Of a stretch of 64,000 bases of DNA, positions 52,038 through 59,511 are shown one piece after another. Below the pieces are notes generated by a model, which saw only the letters and a program-made list of their open reading frames with translations, had not been told where the DNA came from and ran no database searches. Origin of the DNA: Hyphomicrobiales bacterium (GTDB lineage Bacteria; Pseudomonadota; Alphaproteobacteria; Rhizobiales; Xanthobacteraceae); NCBI GenBank assembly GCA_016185205.1, contig JACPOA010000047.1, positions 1 to 64,000 of the forward strand, in the 5' to 3' direction. Each line of letters begins with the position of its first letter. Position 1 is the stretch's first letter. The translations under genes were made by a program, and so were the position numbers.

Positions 52038-53087
52038 TTACGCCGGTTGCGCGGCGGCGAGCTGCCGCAGTTCGCGGAACGAAATCAGCTTGTTGCGGCT
52101 CTCGTCCCACAGCACCAGACGCACGCATTTGATGCTGTCCCACAGCGTCAGCCGGCTGATCGCGTCGAGCTCGGGATGCTCGCGCAGCACGCGCGGCAGG
52201 CGATAATACGGAATGCGGCTGCACAGATGATGCACGTGATGCATGCCGATATTGGCGGTGAACCAGCGCAGGATGCCGGGCAGCACATAATACGAACTGC
52301 CGTGCAGCGCGACCTCGTGCAGATCCCAGCTCGCGCTGTGCGCCCACATGGTGTGCTCGAACTGGTGCTGCACGTAGAACAGCCAGACACCCATGGTGGC
52401 CGCCAGCAGCATGATCGGCAGATGCACCAGCGTGAAGGCGCCGATGCCGATCAGCCAGATCAGTACGCCGGCGATGAGCGCGATCGCCGCATTGGTTCCC
52501 AGCGTGCTCAGCCACGGGGTCCAGCCGCTGCGCATGAGACCGACCGGCAGCCGGTGCTGCACGATGAAGAGATAGGCCGGCCCGAAGCCGAACATCACCG
52601 CCGGATGACGATAGAGCCGATATTTCAGGCGGCCCCAGCGCGACAGCGCCAGATATTCCTGCACCGTCAGCGTGTCGATATCGCCGATGCCGCGGCGCTC
52701 GAGATTGCCGGCGCTGGCATGATGGATGGCGTGCGTGCGCCGCCAGAAATCGTAGGGCGTGAGCGTGAGCACGCCGAGCGCGCGGCCGGTCCAGTCATTG
52801 GCCAGGCGATGACGGAAGAAGGCGCCATGCCCGCAATCGTGCTGGATCATGAACAGGCGCACCAGGAAGCCGGCGGCCGGCACCGCCAGCAGCAAAGTGA
52901 TCCACCAAAATCCGAACGAATAGGACAGCCACATCAGCGCCCACAAGGCTGCCAGCGGGCCGAAGGTGATGACGAGTTCGACGATGCTGCGCAACCGGCT
53001 GGGTTCGCGGAAACGCAGCAGCTTCTGGGTCCATGCGCGCGCTTCGCTGGTCCCGGCCGTATCGGCCGGGGCTTGTCCGTTGCTCAC
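52038..53087 (-). CDS. Membrane fatty acid desaturase
   Basis: A 349-residue di-iron membrane desaturase. The three histidine boxes are HDCGH at residues 83-87, HAIHH at 119-123 and HHVHH at 283-287, with hydrophobic pairs before the first and between the second and third. It introduces a double bond into an acyl chain of membrane lipid or acyl carrier, using oxygen. The IQHDCGHGAFF and NIGMHHVHHLCSRIP contexts fit the omega-6/Delta12-like bacterial branch. It stands alone, divergent from the DUF1932 gene. Confidence 0.92.
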   Translation of the reverse strand: MSNGQAPADTAGTSEARAWTQKLLRFREPSRLRSIVELVITFGPLAALWALMWLSYSFGFWWITLLLAVPAAGFLVRLFMIQHDCGHGAFFRHRLANDWTGRALGVLTLTPYDFWRRTHAIHHASAGNLERRGIGDIDTLTVQEYLALSRWGRLKYRLYRHPAVMFGFGPAYLFIVQHRLPVGLMRSGWTPWLSTLGTNAAIALIAGVLIWLIGIGAFTLVHLPIMLLAATMGVWLFYVQHQFEHTMWAHSASWDLHEVALHGSSYYVLPGILRWFTANIGMHHVHHLCSRIPYYRLPRVLREHPELDAISRLTLWDSIKCVRLVLWDESRNKLISFRELRQLAAAQPA

Positions 53088-53269
53088 GCTGATGTCCTTT
53101 ATGTCTATGGGTGCGGTTCAGGTCGACCAGCCGAAGGGCCGTCGCGCTCACGCACTTTCGTATGTCTTGGAAACGACTGCTTGGCAGACTAGCGCGGTTT
53201 TTTGATGTCCGCTAGCCGACATTGCTATCAAGGATGGCTGTCGGATAATGCGGCCATGGAGGGCCTGAT

Positions 53270-54109
53270 ATGACACCCATAGTCGCGATTATCGCCCCCG
53301 GCAACATGGGTTCCGCGGCGGCCAGGCGCCTGAACGAGCACAAGGTGACGGTGCTCACCTCGCTTGCTGGCCGCACTGAGGCCAGCGCCAAGCGCGCGCG
53401 CGAGGCCGGCATGAGTTCCGGCGACGATCGGACGCTGGCGGAGGCCGATTTCCTGCTCTCGATCGTGCCGCCGGGCGAGGCGCTGGCGCTGGCCAGGCGG
53501 CTGGCGGGCGTGCTCAGCGCCGCCAACAAGAAGCCAATTTATGTCGAATGCAATGCGGTCAACCCGCAGACCATGAACCACATTGCCGAAGTCATCGCCG
53601 CCACCGGCTGCCCGTTCGTCGGCGCTGCCATTATCGGCCCGCCGCCCAAGCCCGGCAGCAGCAACACCAAATTCTACGCCTCCGGGCCGGCCGCCGGCGC
53701 CTTCGCCAAGCTCAACGACTATGGGCTTGACGTGCGCGTGCTGGCGGGCGCGCTCACCGCCGCCTCGGCGCTGAAAATGTCCTATGCCGGCATCACCAAG
53801 GGCTTTACCGCGCTCGGCGCCGCCATGATGCTGACCGCCACGCGCGGCGGTTCGGCCGAGGCGTTGAAGGCCGAGCTGGCCGAAAGCCAGCCGGCGCTGC
53901 TCGGCTATCTGAACCGGCAGGTGCCGAGCATGTATGGCAAAGCCTATCGCTGGGTGGCCGAGTTGGAGGAAATTGCCGGTTTTGTCGGCGAGGCCCGTGA
54001 CGAGCATGCCATGCTCATCGCCGCGGCGCGCTTCTATGAGCGGATCGCGGAGGATGTCGACGGCGAGAAGAAGGAAGTCGACGAGCTGGATAAGTTTCTT
54101 ACGAAGTGA
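53270..54109 (+). CDS. NAD(P)-binding 6-phosphogluconate dehydrogenase-like protein, DUF1932
   Basis: A 279-residue dehydrogenase-like protein: Rossmann N-terminal domain (VAIIAPGNMGSAAARRLNEH, with Ala-Pro in place of the first GxG) and a helical DUF1932 C-terminal domain containing the putative catalytic lysine in ALKMSYAGITKGFTALG. Relatives belong to the beta-hydroxyacid dehydrogenase group; the substrate is not known. GGAGGG is nine bases before the ATG. It heads a rightward run with the paaG-, paaI- and nadX-like genes. Confidence 0.85.
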   Translation: MTPIVAIIAPGNMGSAAARRLNEHKVTVLTSLAGRTEASAKRAREAGMSSGDDRTLAEADFLLSIVPPGEALALARRLAGVLSAANKKPIYVECNAVNPQTMNHIAEVIAATGCPFVGAAIIGPPPKPGSSNTKFYASGPAAGAFAKLNDYGLDVRVLAGALTAASALKMSYAGITKGFTALGAAMMLTATRGGSAEALKAELAESQPALLGYLNRQVPSMYGKAYRWVAELEEIAGFVGEARDEHAMLIAAARFYERIAEDVDGEKKEVDELDKFLTK

Positions 54110-54145
54110 TTGTCATTCACGTCGCGGCGTTTCATGTTGTGCAAC

Positions 54146-54943
54146 ATGAGTGAGCAACCCATCCTCGTCGAAGCGCGCAAAGGCTATCGCGTCATCACGC
54201 TCAACCGGCCGGACCGGCTCAACGCCTTCAACAAGGCCATGCACGTCGCGCTGCGCGCCGCGCTCGACGACGCGCAGGCCGACGAGAGCTGCCGCGCGCT
54301 CATGATCACCGGCAGCGGGCGCGGTTTCTGCGCCGGGCAGGATCTCAGCGACCGCCTCGCCAAGCCGGGCGAAACCGTCGTGCTCGGCGCCACGCAGGAA
54401 GCCTATTACAACCCGCTGGTGCGCACATTGCGCAGCCTGCCGTTCCCGGTGGTCGCCGCCGTCAACGGCGTCGCCGCCGGCGCCGGCTGCAACCTCGCGC
54501 TCGCCTGCGACATCGTCATTGCCGGCCAGTCGGCGAAATTCGTGCAATCCTTCGCCCGCATCGGCCTGGTGCCGGATACCGGCGGCACCTGGATTTTGCC
54601 ACGCCTGGTGGGCGATGCCCGTGCGCGCGGGCTGGCGCTGCTGGCGCAAGACCTGGACGCGGACAAGGCCGCGAGTTGGGGCCTGATCTGGAAATGCGTG
54701 GAAGACGATGTGCTGATGTTCGAGGCCGGCCGGATTTGCGAGCATTTCGCCGCCTCGCCGACGCAGGGGCTGGCGCTGATCAAGCGCGCGCTCAACGCCT
54801 CGGCCGGCAACACGCTCGATGCCCAGCTCGATCTCGAGCGCGACCTGCAGCGCGCCGCCAGTCTGACTCCCGATTATGCCGAGGGCGTGCGCGCCTTCAT
54901 GGAAAAGCGCAAACCGAACTTCACCGGACGCAAAGGGTCTTGA
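54146..54943 (+). CDS. PaaG-like enoyl-CoA hydratase/isomerase
   Basis: A 265-residue crotonase close to PaaG of phenylacetate breakdown: RGFCAGQDLSDR and VNGVAAGAGCNLALACDIVI form the oxyanion hole, and FARIGLVPDTGGTWILPRLV replaces the usual catalytic glutamate by an Asp-containing isomerase-type motif (VPDTGGTW). PaaG isomerises ring-1,2-epoxyphenylacetyl-CoA to the oxepin. The rest of the paa ring-cleavage genes are not in the window. Starts at 54146; ATGs at 54110 and 54134 lack ribosome sites too. Followed by a paaI-like gene four bases on. Confidence 0.82.
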   Translation: MSEQPILVEARKGYRVITLNRPDRLNAFNKAMHVALRAALDDAQADESCRALMITGSGRGFCAGQDLSDRLAKPGETVVLGATQEAYYNPLVRTLRSLPFPVVAAVNGVAAGAGCNLALACDIVIAGQSAKFVQSFARIGLVPDTGGTWILPRLVGDARARGLALLAQDLDADKAASWGLIWKCVEDDVLMFEAGRICEHFAASPTQGLALIKRALNASAGNTLDAQLDLERDLQRAASLTPDYAEGVRAFMEKRKPNFTGRKGS

Positions 54944-54947
54944 AACG

Positions 54948-55379
54948 ATGGATGCCGCCACGCTCGCCCGCACCTGTGCCGACGCCATGTGGGCCGACGA
55001 CGCCACCAGCCGCGAACTCGGCCTGCAGCTCATATCGGTCGAGCCCGGCCACGCCGTGCTGGGCATGGCGGTGAGCGGGCCAATGGTCAACTGGCACGAC
55101 ACCTGCCACGGCGGCTTCATCTATCTCCTGGCCGACACCGCCTTCGGCTATGCCTGCAATTCGCGCAATCAGCGCATGGTGGCGCAGTATTGCAGCATCA
55201 GTTATCTCAACCCGGCGCAGCGCGGCGAGCGGCTCACCGCGCATGCGGTCGAGCGCCAGTTGCAAGGGCGCTCGGGAATCTATGACGTGGCGGTCACGCG
55301 CGAAGACGGAACCGCGATCGCCGAATTCCGCGGCCATGCCCGCGCCATCGCCGGCAGCATCGTAGCGGACGCCAAGTAG
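54948..55379 (+). CDS. paaI: PaaI-like hotdog-fold thioesterase
   Basis: A 143-residue hotdog thioesterase. The PaaI active-site pattern NWHDTCHGGFIYLLADTAFG (catalytic Asp near residue 64 in LADTAF, HGG before it) and the SISYLNPAQRGERLTA strand are clear. PaaI hydrolyses stalled hydroxyphenylacetyl-CoA intermediates and frees CoA. It starts four bases after the paaG-like stop, and the paaG-paaI adjacency matches phenylacetate operons. Confidence 0.85.
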   Translation: MDAATLARTCADAMWADDATSRELGLQLISVEPGHAVLGMAVSGPMVNWHDTCHGGFIYLLADTAFGYACNSRNQRMVAQYCSISYLNPAQRGERLTAHAVERQLQGRSGIYDVAVTREDGTAIAEFRGHARAIAGSIVADAK

Positions 55380-55388
55380 GAACATCGC

Positions 55389-56201
55389 GTGCCAAACAAA
55401 CCACCCTTGCGTGTCGGACTGGCCGGGCTCGGCGCGGTCGGGCTGGACGTGGCGCGGCGGCTGATCGCCGGCGTGCCGGGTCTCACGCTCACCGCCGTCG
55501 CGGTGCGCGACCTCGACAAAGCGCGCCGCGCGCTGCCGCAACTCGAAGGCATCGCTATGCGCAAGGCGACCGAACTCGCAAACGATTGCGACGTGGTGGT
55601 GGAGTGCCTGCCGCCCGCGCTGTTTCGCGAGGTCGCCATTTCCGCGATCGACAAGGGCCGGCTGTTCATGCCGCTGTCGGTCGCGCAATTGCTGGAGAAC
55701 GAGGATCTAATCGCGCGCGCGAAACAGGCCGGCGCGCGCATCCTGGTGCCGACCGGCGCGCTGATCGGGCTGGATGCCGTGCGCGCCGCCGCCGAAGGCA
55801 CCATCCACTCGATCCGCATGGTGACGCGCAAGCCGCCGGCCGGCCTCGAAGGCGCGCCCTATCTGCGCGCGCACAACATCTCAGTCGCCGGCTTGAAGGC
55901 GCCGCTGAAAGTGTTCGACGGCAGCGCGCGCGAGGGCGCCCGCGGATTTCCCACCAACGTCAATGTGGCGGCGGCGCTCAGCCTGGCCGGCATCGGGCCC
56001 GACCGCACGCAGCTGGAAATCTGGGCCGACCCGGGCGTCACACGCAACACTCACACCATCACGGTCGACGCCGACACCGCGCGCTTCACCATGACGATCG
56101 AGAACGTGCCGTCGGAAAATCCGCGCACCGGCAAAAGCGTGGCGCCGTCGACCATCGCCGCGCTGCGCGCATTGGTGTCGGAGCTGAAAGTGGGGAGTTA
56201 G
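55389..56201 (+). CDS. nadX: L-aspartate dehydrogenase (NadX-like)
   Basis: A 270-residue dehydrogenase read from a GTG with TAGGAA upstream. The N-terminal Rossmann motif VGLAGLGAVGLDVARRLIAG, the central RILVPTGALIGLDAVRAA and the aspartate-dehydrogenase block GVTRNTHTITVDADTA with its catalytic histidine identify the DUF108/NadX family. It makes iminoaspartate for NAD synthesis or converts aspartate and oxaloacetate. No nadA or nadC is adjacent, so a catabolic role beside the paa-type genes is equally possible. Stop overlaps the convergent amine oxidase gene. Confidence 0.85.
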   Translation: MPNKPPLRVGLAGLGAVGLDVARRLIAGVPGLTLTAVAVRDLDKARRALPQLEGIAMRKATELANDCDVVVECLPPALFREVAISAIDKGRLFMPLSVAQLLENEDLIARAKQAGARILVPTGALIGLDAVRAAAEGTIHSIRMVTRKPPAGLEGAPYLRAHNISVAGLKAPLKVFDGSAREGARGFPTNVNVAAALSLAGIGPDRTQLEIWADPGVTRNTHTITVDADTARFTMTIENVPSENPRTGKSVAPSTIAALRALVSELKVGS

Positions 56202-57445
56202 ACGCGCTTCTTCCTGCGCACCGCGAGGACCTGTTCGGCGGCCGCCACGCCCGTGTGGAAGCCGCCATGCGCGGTCGAGAAATCGTGGATCGAACAGGCT
56301 TCACCGGCAAAGAACAGCCGCTCGTCGACCGCCGCCGCCAATTTGGCGCGGCAGCCGGCCTTGCCCGGCAGCGCATATGAATAAGAGCCGCGCGCAAACG
56401 GATCGGCGCCCCAGCGATGCATAGGCAGCGGCTTCACGCGGCGGATGAAATCGCCGCCGAGCAGGCGCTTGAGCTCCGTCAGCGCGAAATCGAAGAACGC
56501 GCGCTCGCCGCCGGCTTCCAGCTCGGCTGCGAAACTGCCGCCGAAATAGGCCTCGATCTGCGGCCGCCCGAACGGGCGCAAGTGATAGGTGGCGGTGGCG
56601 CTGCGATCCTTGTGGCCGAACAGCCGGCTGTCCGGCTCGAACTCCTCAGGCTTTTCGAGCGACAGGAACAGCTTGTCGTTGAACCCGAGCGGCAGCCCGC
56701 GCGCGGCTTCGGTCTTTTCCGGCAGCGCCGGCGCGAACAGGAATTCCTTGTCGGCGATGAGCGCGCTCGGCAGCGTCACGATCGCCTGGTCGGCGGTGAT
56801 GGCGCCCTTGGCGGTTTCGATCTTCAAACGCCGCGCGTGATGGTCGATCTGCAACACCGGGCAGTCGAGCACGACCGGCAGGCCGTCGCCGTGAGCGGCA
56901 ATCGCCGCGCCATAGCCTTCGCGCACGCGCCAGTTCACGTTGGTGTCGGCGTAATTGTCGAAATCGCGCGCCGACACGCGCTCGAGGTCGGCGCCGGTGA
57001 TGTAACTGCCGACCGCGTCGATCAGCCTGTTCCAGCGGCAGCCCGGCTCGAGGAATGCGGCGGCCGGCAAATCGGAGGCGCCCTGCGCCGCCGCTTCCAT
57101 GCGCGCATAGAACGCGTGCTGCGCCTGGGTGAAGTCCTGCTGCTTGGCAAGCGGAAAGTCGTTCGGCAGCGCCGGCTTCTGCCAGGGCGGCGGAGTCTTG
57201 TCGATGGTGCGGCCTTGGCTCTTGGCGATCTTCACCCACGGATTGCGGTCGGCCGAATGCAGCCAGCCGCAGCCGAGATCGAGCGCGCAGCCGGAGCGGT
57301 CGGTGACGGTCCAGGCGCGGCCGCCCAGCCGCGGGCGCGCCTCGACCAGCAGGCATTCGACCGCGGCCTTGGCCAGCCGCCAGCCGGCGGCAATGCCGGC
57401 CGCGCCGCCGCCGATGATGACGACTTCGGTGTCGCTGTTGGCCAT
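56198..57445 (-). CDS. Flavin-containing amine oxidase family protein
   Basis: A 415-residue FAD enzyme. The dinucleotide fold EVVIIGGGAAGIAAGWRLAK is at the N terminus, followed by VEARPRLGGRAWT, and the C-terminal FAD-binding segment is RLFFAGEACSIHDFSTAHGG. This is the monoamine/polyamine oxidase architecture. The substrate amine is not predictable. No signal peptide, so the enzyme is cytosolic. It is monocistronic and convergent with nadX. Confidence 0.88.
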   Translation of the reverse strand: MANSDTEVVIIGGGAAGIAAGWRLAKAAVECLLVEARPRLGGRAWTVTDRSGCALDLGCGWLHSADRNPWVKIAKSQGRTIDKTPPPWQKPALPNDFPLAKQQDFTQAQHAFYARMEAAAQGASDLPAAAFLEPGCRWNRLIDAVGSYITGADLERVSARDFDNYADTNVNWRVREGYGAAIAAHGDGLPVVLDCPVLQIDHHARRLKIETAKGAITADQAIVTLPSALIADKEFLFAPALPEKTEAARGLPLGFNDKLFLSLEKPEEFEPDSRLFGHKDRSATATYHLRPFGRPQIEAYFGGSFAAELEAGGERAFFDFALTELKRLLGGDFIRRVKPLPMHRWGADPFARGSYSYALPGKAGCRAKLAAAVDERLFFAGEACSIHDFSTAHGGFHTGVAAAEQVLAVRRKKRV

Positions 57446-57517
57446 TGCGGAATTCTAACGCCGGTCGTGAGCCTCAAGCGGAAAACGAGCGAACCGCCGC
57501 CCACGGTCCCCTTGGCG

Positions 57518-57610
57518 CTATCGAGGACCGAAGAATTGCGACCCTACGATCACGGCCAGCCAGAGGGCCGCGTAAACGCCGAACGCGAGGAGCAATATTT
57601 CTATTCCCAT
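57518..57610 (-). CDS. Membrane micropeptide, 30 aa
   Basis: A 30-codon frame with a near-perfect ribosome site, GGAGGACGAG directly before the ATG (57608-57610), ending at TAG 57518-57520. The product is one hydrophobic helix, MGIEILLLAFGVYAALWLAV then IVGSQFFGPR, with a single acidic residue at position 4 and an arginine at the end, the pattern of single-span inner-membrane peptides. It is upstream of and co-directional with the amine oxidase gene, 72 bases from it. No family recognised; similar in size to the small subunits of membrane oxidases. Confidence 0.6.
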   Translation of the reverse strand: MGIEILLLAFGVYAALWLAVIVGSQFFGPR

Positions 57611-57782
57611 CTCGTCCTCCCCCAAAGGGCAGGGCGCGATCTTATCGCGATTGCCCGGCGGTTCCACCCTCGCCAGCCCCGCGCCCGGAATAAAGTTGCA
57701 AGTCGCCGGAACGATTACCGGTCCGCGCGCCGGCCGCCACTGTAGCCCTTTGGCGCGGTTTTAGCTCGCGAAATAGTCCTTC

Positions 57783-57808
57783 CTATATGTCCACTATCCG
57801 ACATATAG
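57783..57808. promoter_or_regulatory. Inverted repeat, candidate operator of the Crp/Fnr gene
   Basis: CTATATGTC at 57783-57791 and GACATATAG at 57800-57808 form a perfect 9-bp inverted repeat with an eight-base spacer. It lies 28-53 bases before the Crp/Fnr start, and in the divergent gap shared with the 30-aa peptide gene. It is not an exact FNR/FixK box (TTGAT-N4-ATCAA). Confidence 0.5.
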
Positions 57809-57835
57809 TGATGGTCCCGGTTCCAAGAGGAATGC

Positions 57836-58507
57836 ATGCTCTTGCGAACGGTCTCAGAGGGAAATTCGAAATCGCGGACTCGCGCACGAACGCGCCGGCC
57901 GGCAGCTTCGTCGTCGTCGCCTGCCAGTACCATCGATCTGATGGTCGTGCCGACAGCCTATGCCCGCAACGAAGAAATCTTCGGCGAGGGCGAGCCGGTC
58001 GACTATCTCTACAAGATCGAGTCCGGCTGCATCCGCGCCACCCGCACACACGATAACGGCCACCGGCAGCTGGTCGCGTTCTATCTCCCCGGCAATTTGT
58101 TCGGACTGGATGCGCACGACCTGCACACCATTTCCACCGAAGCGACCACGCCCAGCAAGGTGCGCGTCATCAAGCGGAAGGCGCTGATGGCGCGTGGTGG
58201 CGATATGGCGACGATCAAGCATCTGCTGGATCTGACGGCCGCGGAGCTGCGCCGCAGCCAGAACCATAATCTGCTGCTGCTCAAGGGCGCGCAGGAGCGC
58301 GTGGTCGGCTTCCTGCAGGAAATGGCGCAACGTGAACATCGTCAGGGCGAAATCGAGCTGCCCATGACCCGCCGCGATATCGCGGATTATCTCGGCCTCA
58401 CCATCGAGACGGTGTCGCGCACGCTCAAGCTTCTGGAAACAGAGGGGGCGATTTCATTGCCGTCCCGGTGGCGCGTTGTGCTGCACGATCCGGCGGCGCT
58501 CAATTGA
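57836..58507 (+). CDS. Crp/Fnr-family transcriptional regulator, FixK-like
   Basis: A 223-residue regulator. A cyclic-nucleotide-type domain spans about residues 45-130 (EEIFGEGEPVDYLYKIESGC, RQLVAFYLPGNLFGLD), a dimer helix follows, and the winged helix carries ELPMTRRDIADYLGLTIETV with SRTLKLLE, the FixK/FnrN recognition helix (E--SR). The N-terminal cysteines that hold the oxygen-sensing cluster of FNR are absent, so it is FixK-like rather than FNR-like. The first 35 residues are Arg/Ser-rich; the ATG at 57836 has AGAGG six bases upstream. It is the only transcription factor in the window. Confidence 0.88.
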   Translation: MLLRTVSEGNSKSRTRARTRRPAASSSSPASTIDLMVVPTAYARNEEIFGEGEPVDYLYKIESGCIRATRTHDNGHRQLVAFYLPGNLFGLDAHDLHTISTEATTPSKVRVIKRKALMARGGDMATIKHLLDLTAAELRRSQNHNLLLLKGAQERVVGFLQEMAQREHRQGEIELPMTRRDIADYLGLTIETVSRTLKLLETEGAISLPSRWRVVLHDPAALN

Positions 58508-58653
58508 ATTCATGACGCTCTGACGCCTTGCGTCCGCGGCGGCGGCACAGACGCCGTTTGACAATCCGCGCGCCGGGTTTATCGTTTGCACACATATAAT
58601 TTGGCTTTTCGCTAGGCTTGTCGTTAGCCTTGGGCCGCCAAAAGGTTTGTCGC

Positions 58654-59511
58654 ATGAAACCCGCCGCCTTTGTCCGCCACGTGCCGCGCACGCTCGACGA
58701 AGCGCTGAAGATTTTGGCGCAGGTCGCGCCGCAGGACGGCCGCGTGCTGGCCGGCGGGCAGAGCCTGGTGCCGATCATGGCGTTCCGGCTGGCCAAGCCG
58801 GCGCATCTGGTGGACATCAACGAGGTCGAGGGGCTCGACCGGATTTCGAACGACGGCAAGTTGCTCAGCATCGGCGCGCGCGTGCGCCACGCCGCGTTCC
58901 ACAAATCTGTGGTCGAAAATCCGCTTGGGCTACTGCTCACCGAGGTGGCGCGCCACATCGCGCATTATCCGATCCGCGTGCGCGGCACGTTCTGCGGCAG
59001 CCTGGCGCATGCCGATCCCGCCTCGGAATGGTGCCTGGTCGCGGCCACGCTCGACGCAACGATGGTCGCCAAGAACACACGCGGCGAGCGGCCGATCGCG
59101 GCGAAGGATTACTTCCAGGGCATCATGTCGACCGCGCTGGCCGAGGACGAATTGCTGGCCGAGGCGCGGCTGCCGCTGCTGGCGAGCGACGCCAAGTTCG
59201 GCTTCAACGAATTCAACCGCCGCGCCGGCGATTTCGCCATGGCGGCTTCACTCGTCTGCTATCGCTTGCAAGGCGGCAAGATCGTGGAGCCGCGCGTCGG
59301 CGTCGGCGGCGCTGAGCCCTGCCCGCGCCGCATTGCTGAGGCCGAAGCAGCGCTCAACGGCAAAGCGCCCGGAGATGCCGTCTTCCGCGCCGCTGCTGAG
59401 GCTGCCGCCTCCGCAGTCGAGCCGCTGGAGGATCATCAGACCACGGGCGAATACCGGCGCGACCTGGTGCGCGCCGTGGTGCGCCGCGCCTTAGAGCAGT
59501 CAATAACATGA
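58654..59511 (+). CDS. Molybdenum hydroxylase FAD subunit, CoxM-like
   Basis: A 285-residue FAD subunit of the CoxM family, first gene of the last operon. The flavin motif GGQSLVPIMAFRLAKPAHLV, with its AGGQS and a later TFCGSLAHADPASEWC (TxGG equivalent), is typical; the C-terminal CO_deh_flav_C domain begins around residue 175. It accepts electrons from the 2Fe-2S subunit and reduces quinone, NAD or oxygen. AAAGG precedes the ATG at 58654. Stop and next start overlap as ATGA. Confidence 0.9.
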   Translation: MKPAAFVRHVPRTLDEALKILAQVAPQDGRVLAGGQSLVPIMAFRLAKPAHLVDINEVEGLDRISNDGKLLSIGARVRHAAFHKSVVENPLGLLLTEVARHIAHYPIRVRGTFCGSLAHADPASEWCLVAATLDATMVAKNTRGERPIAAKDYFQGIMSTALAEDELLAEARLPLLASDAKFGFNEFNRRAGDFAMAASLVCYRLQGGKIVEPRVGVGGAEPCPRRIAEAEAALNGKAPGDAVFRAAAEAAASAVEPLEDHQTTGEYRRDLVRAVVRRALEQSIT

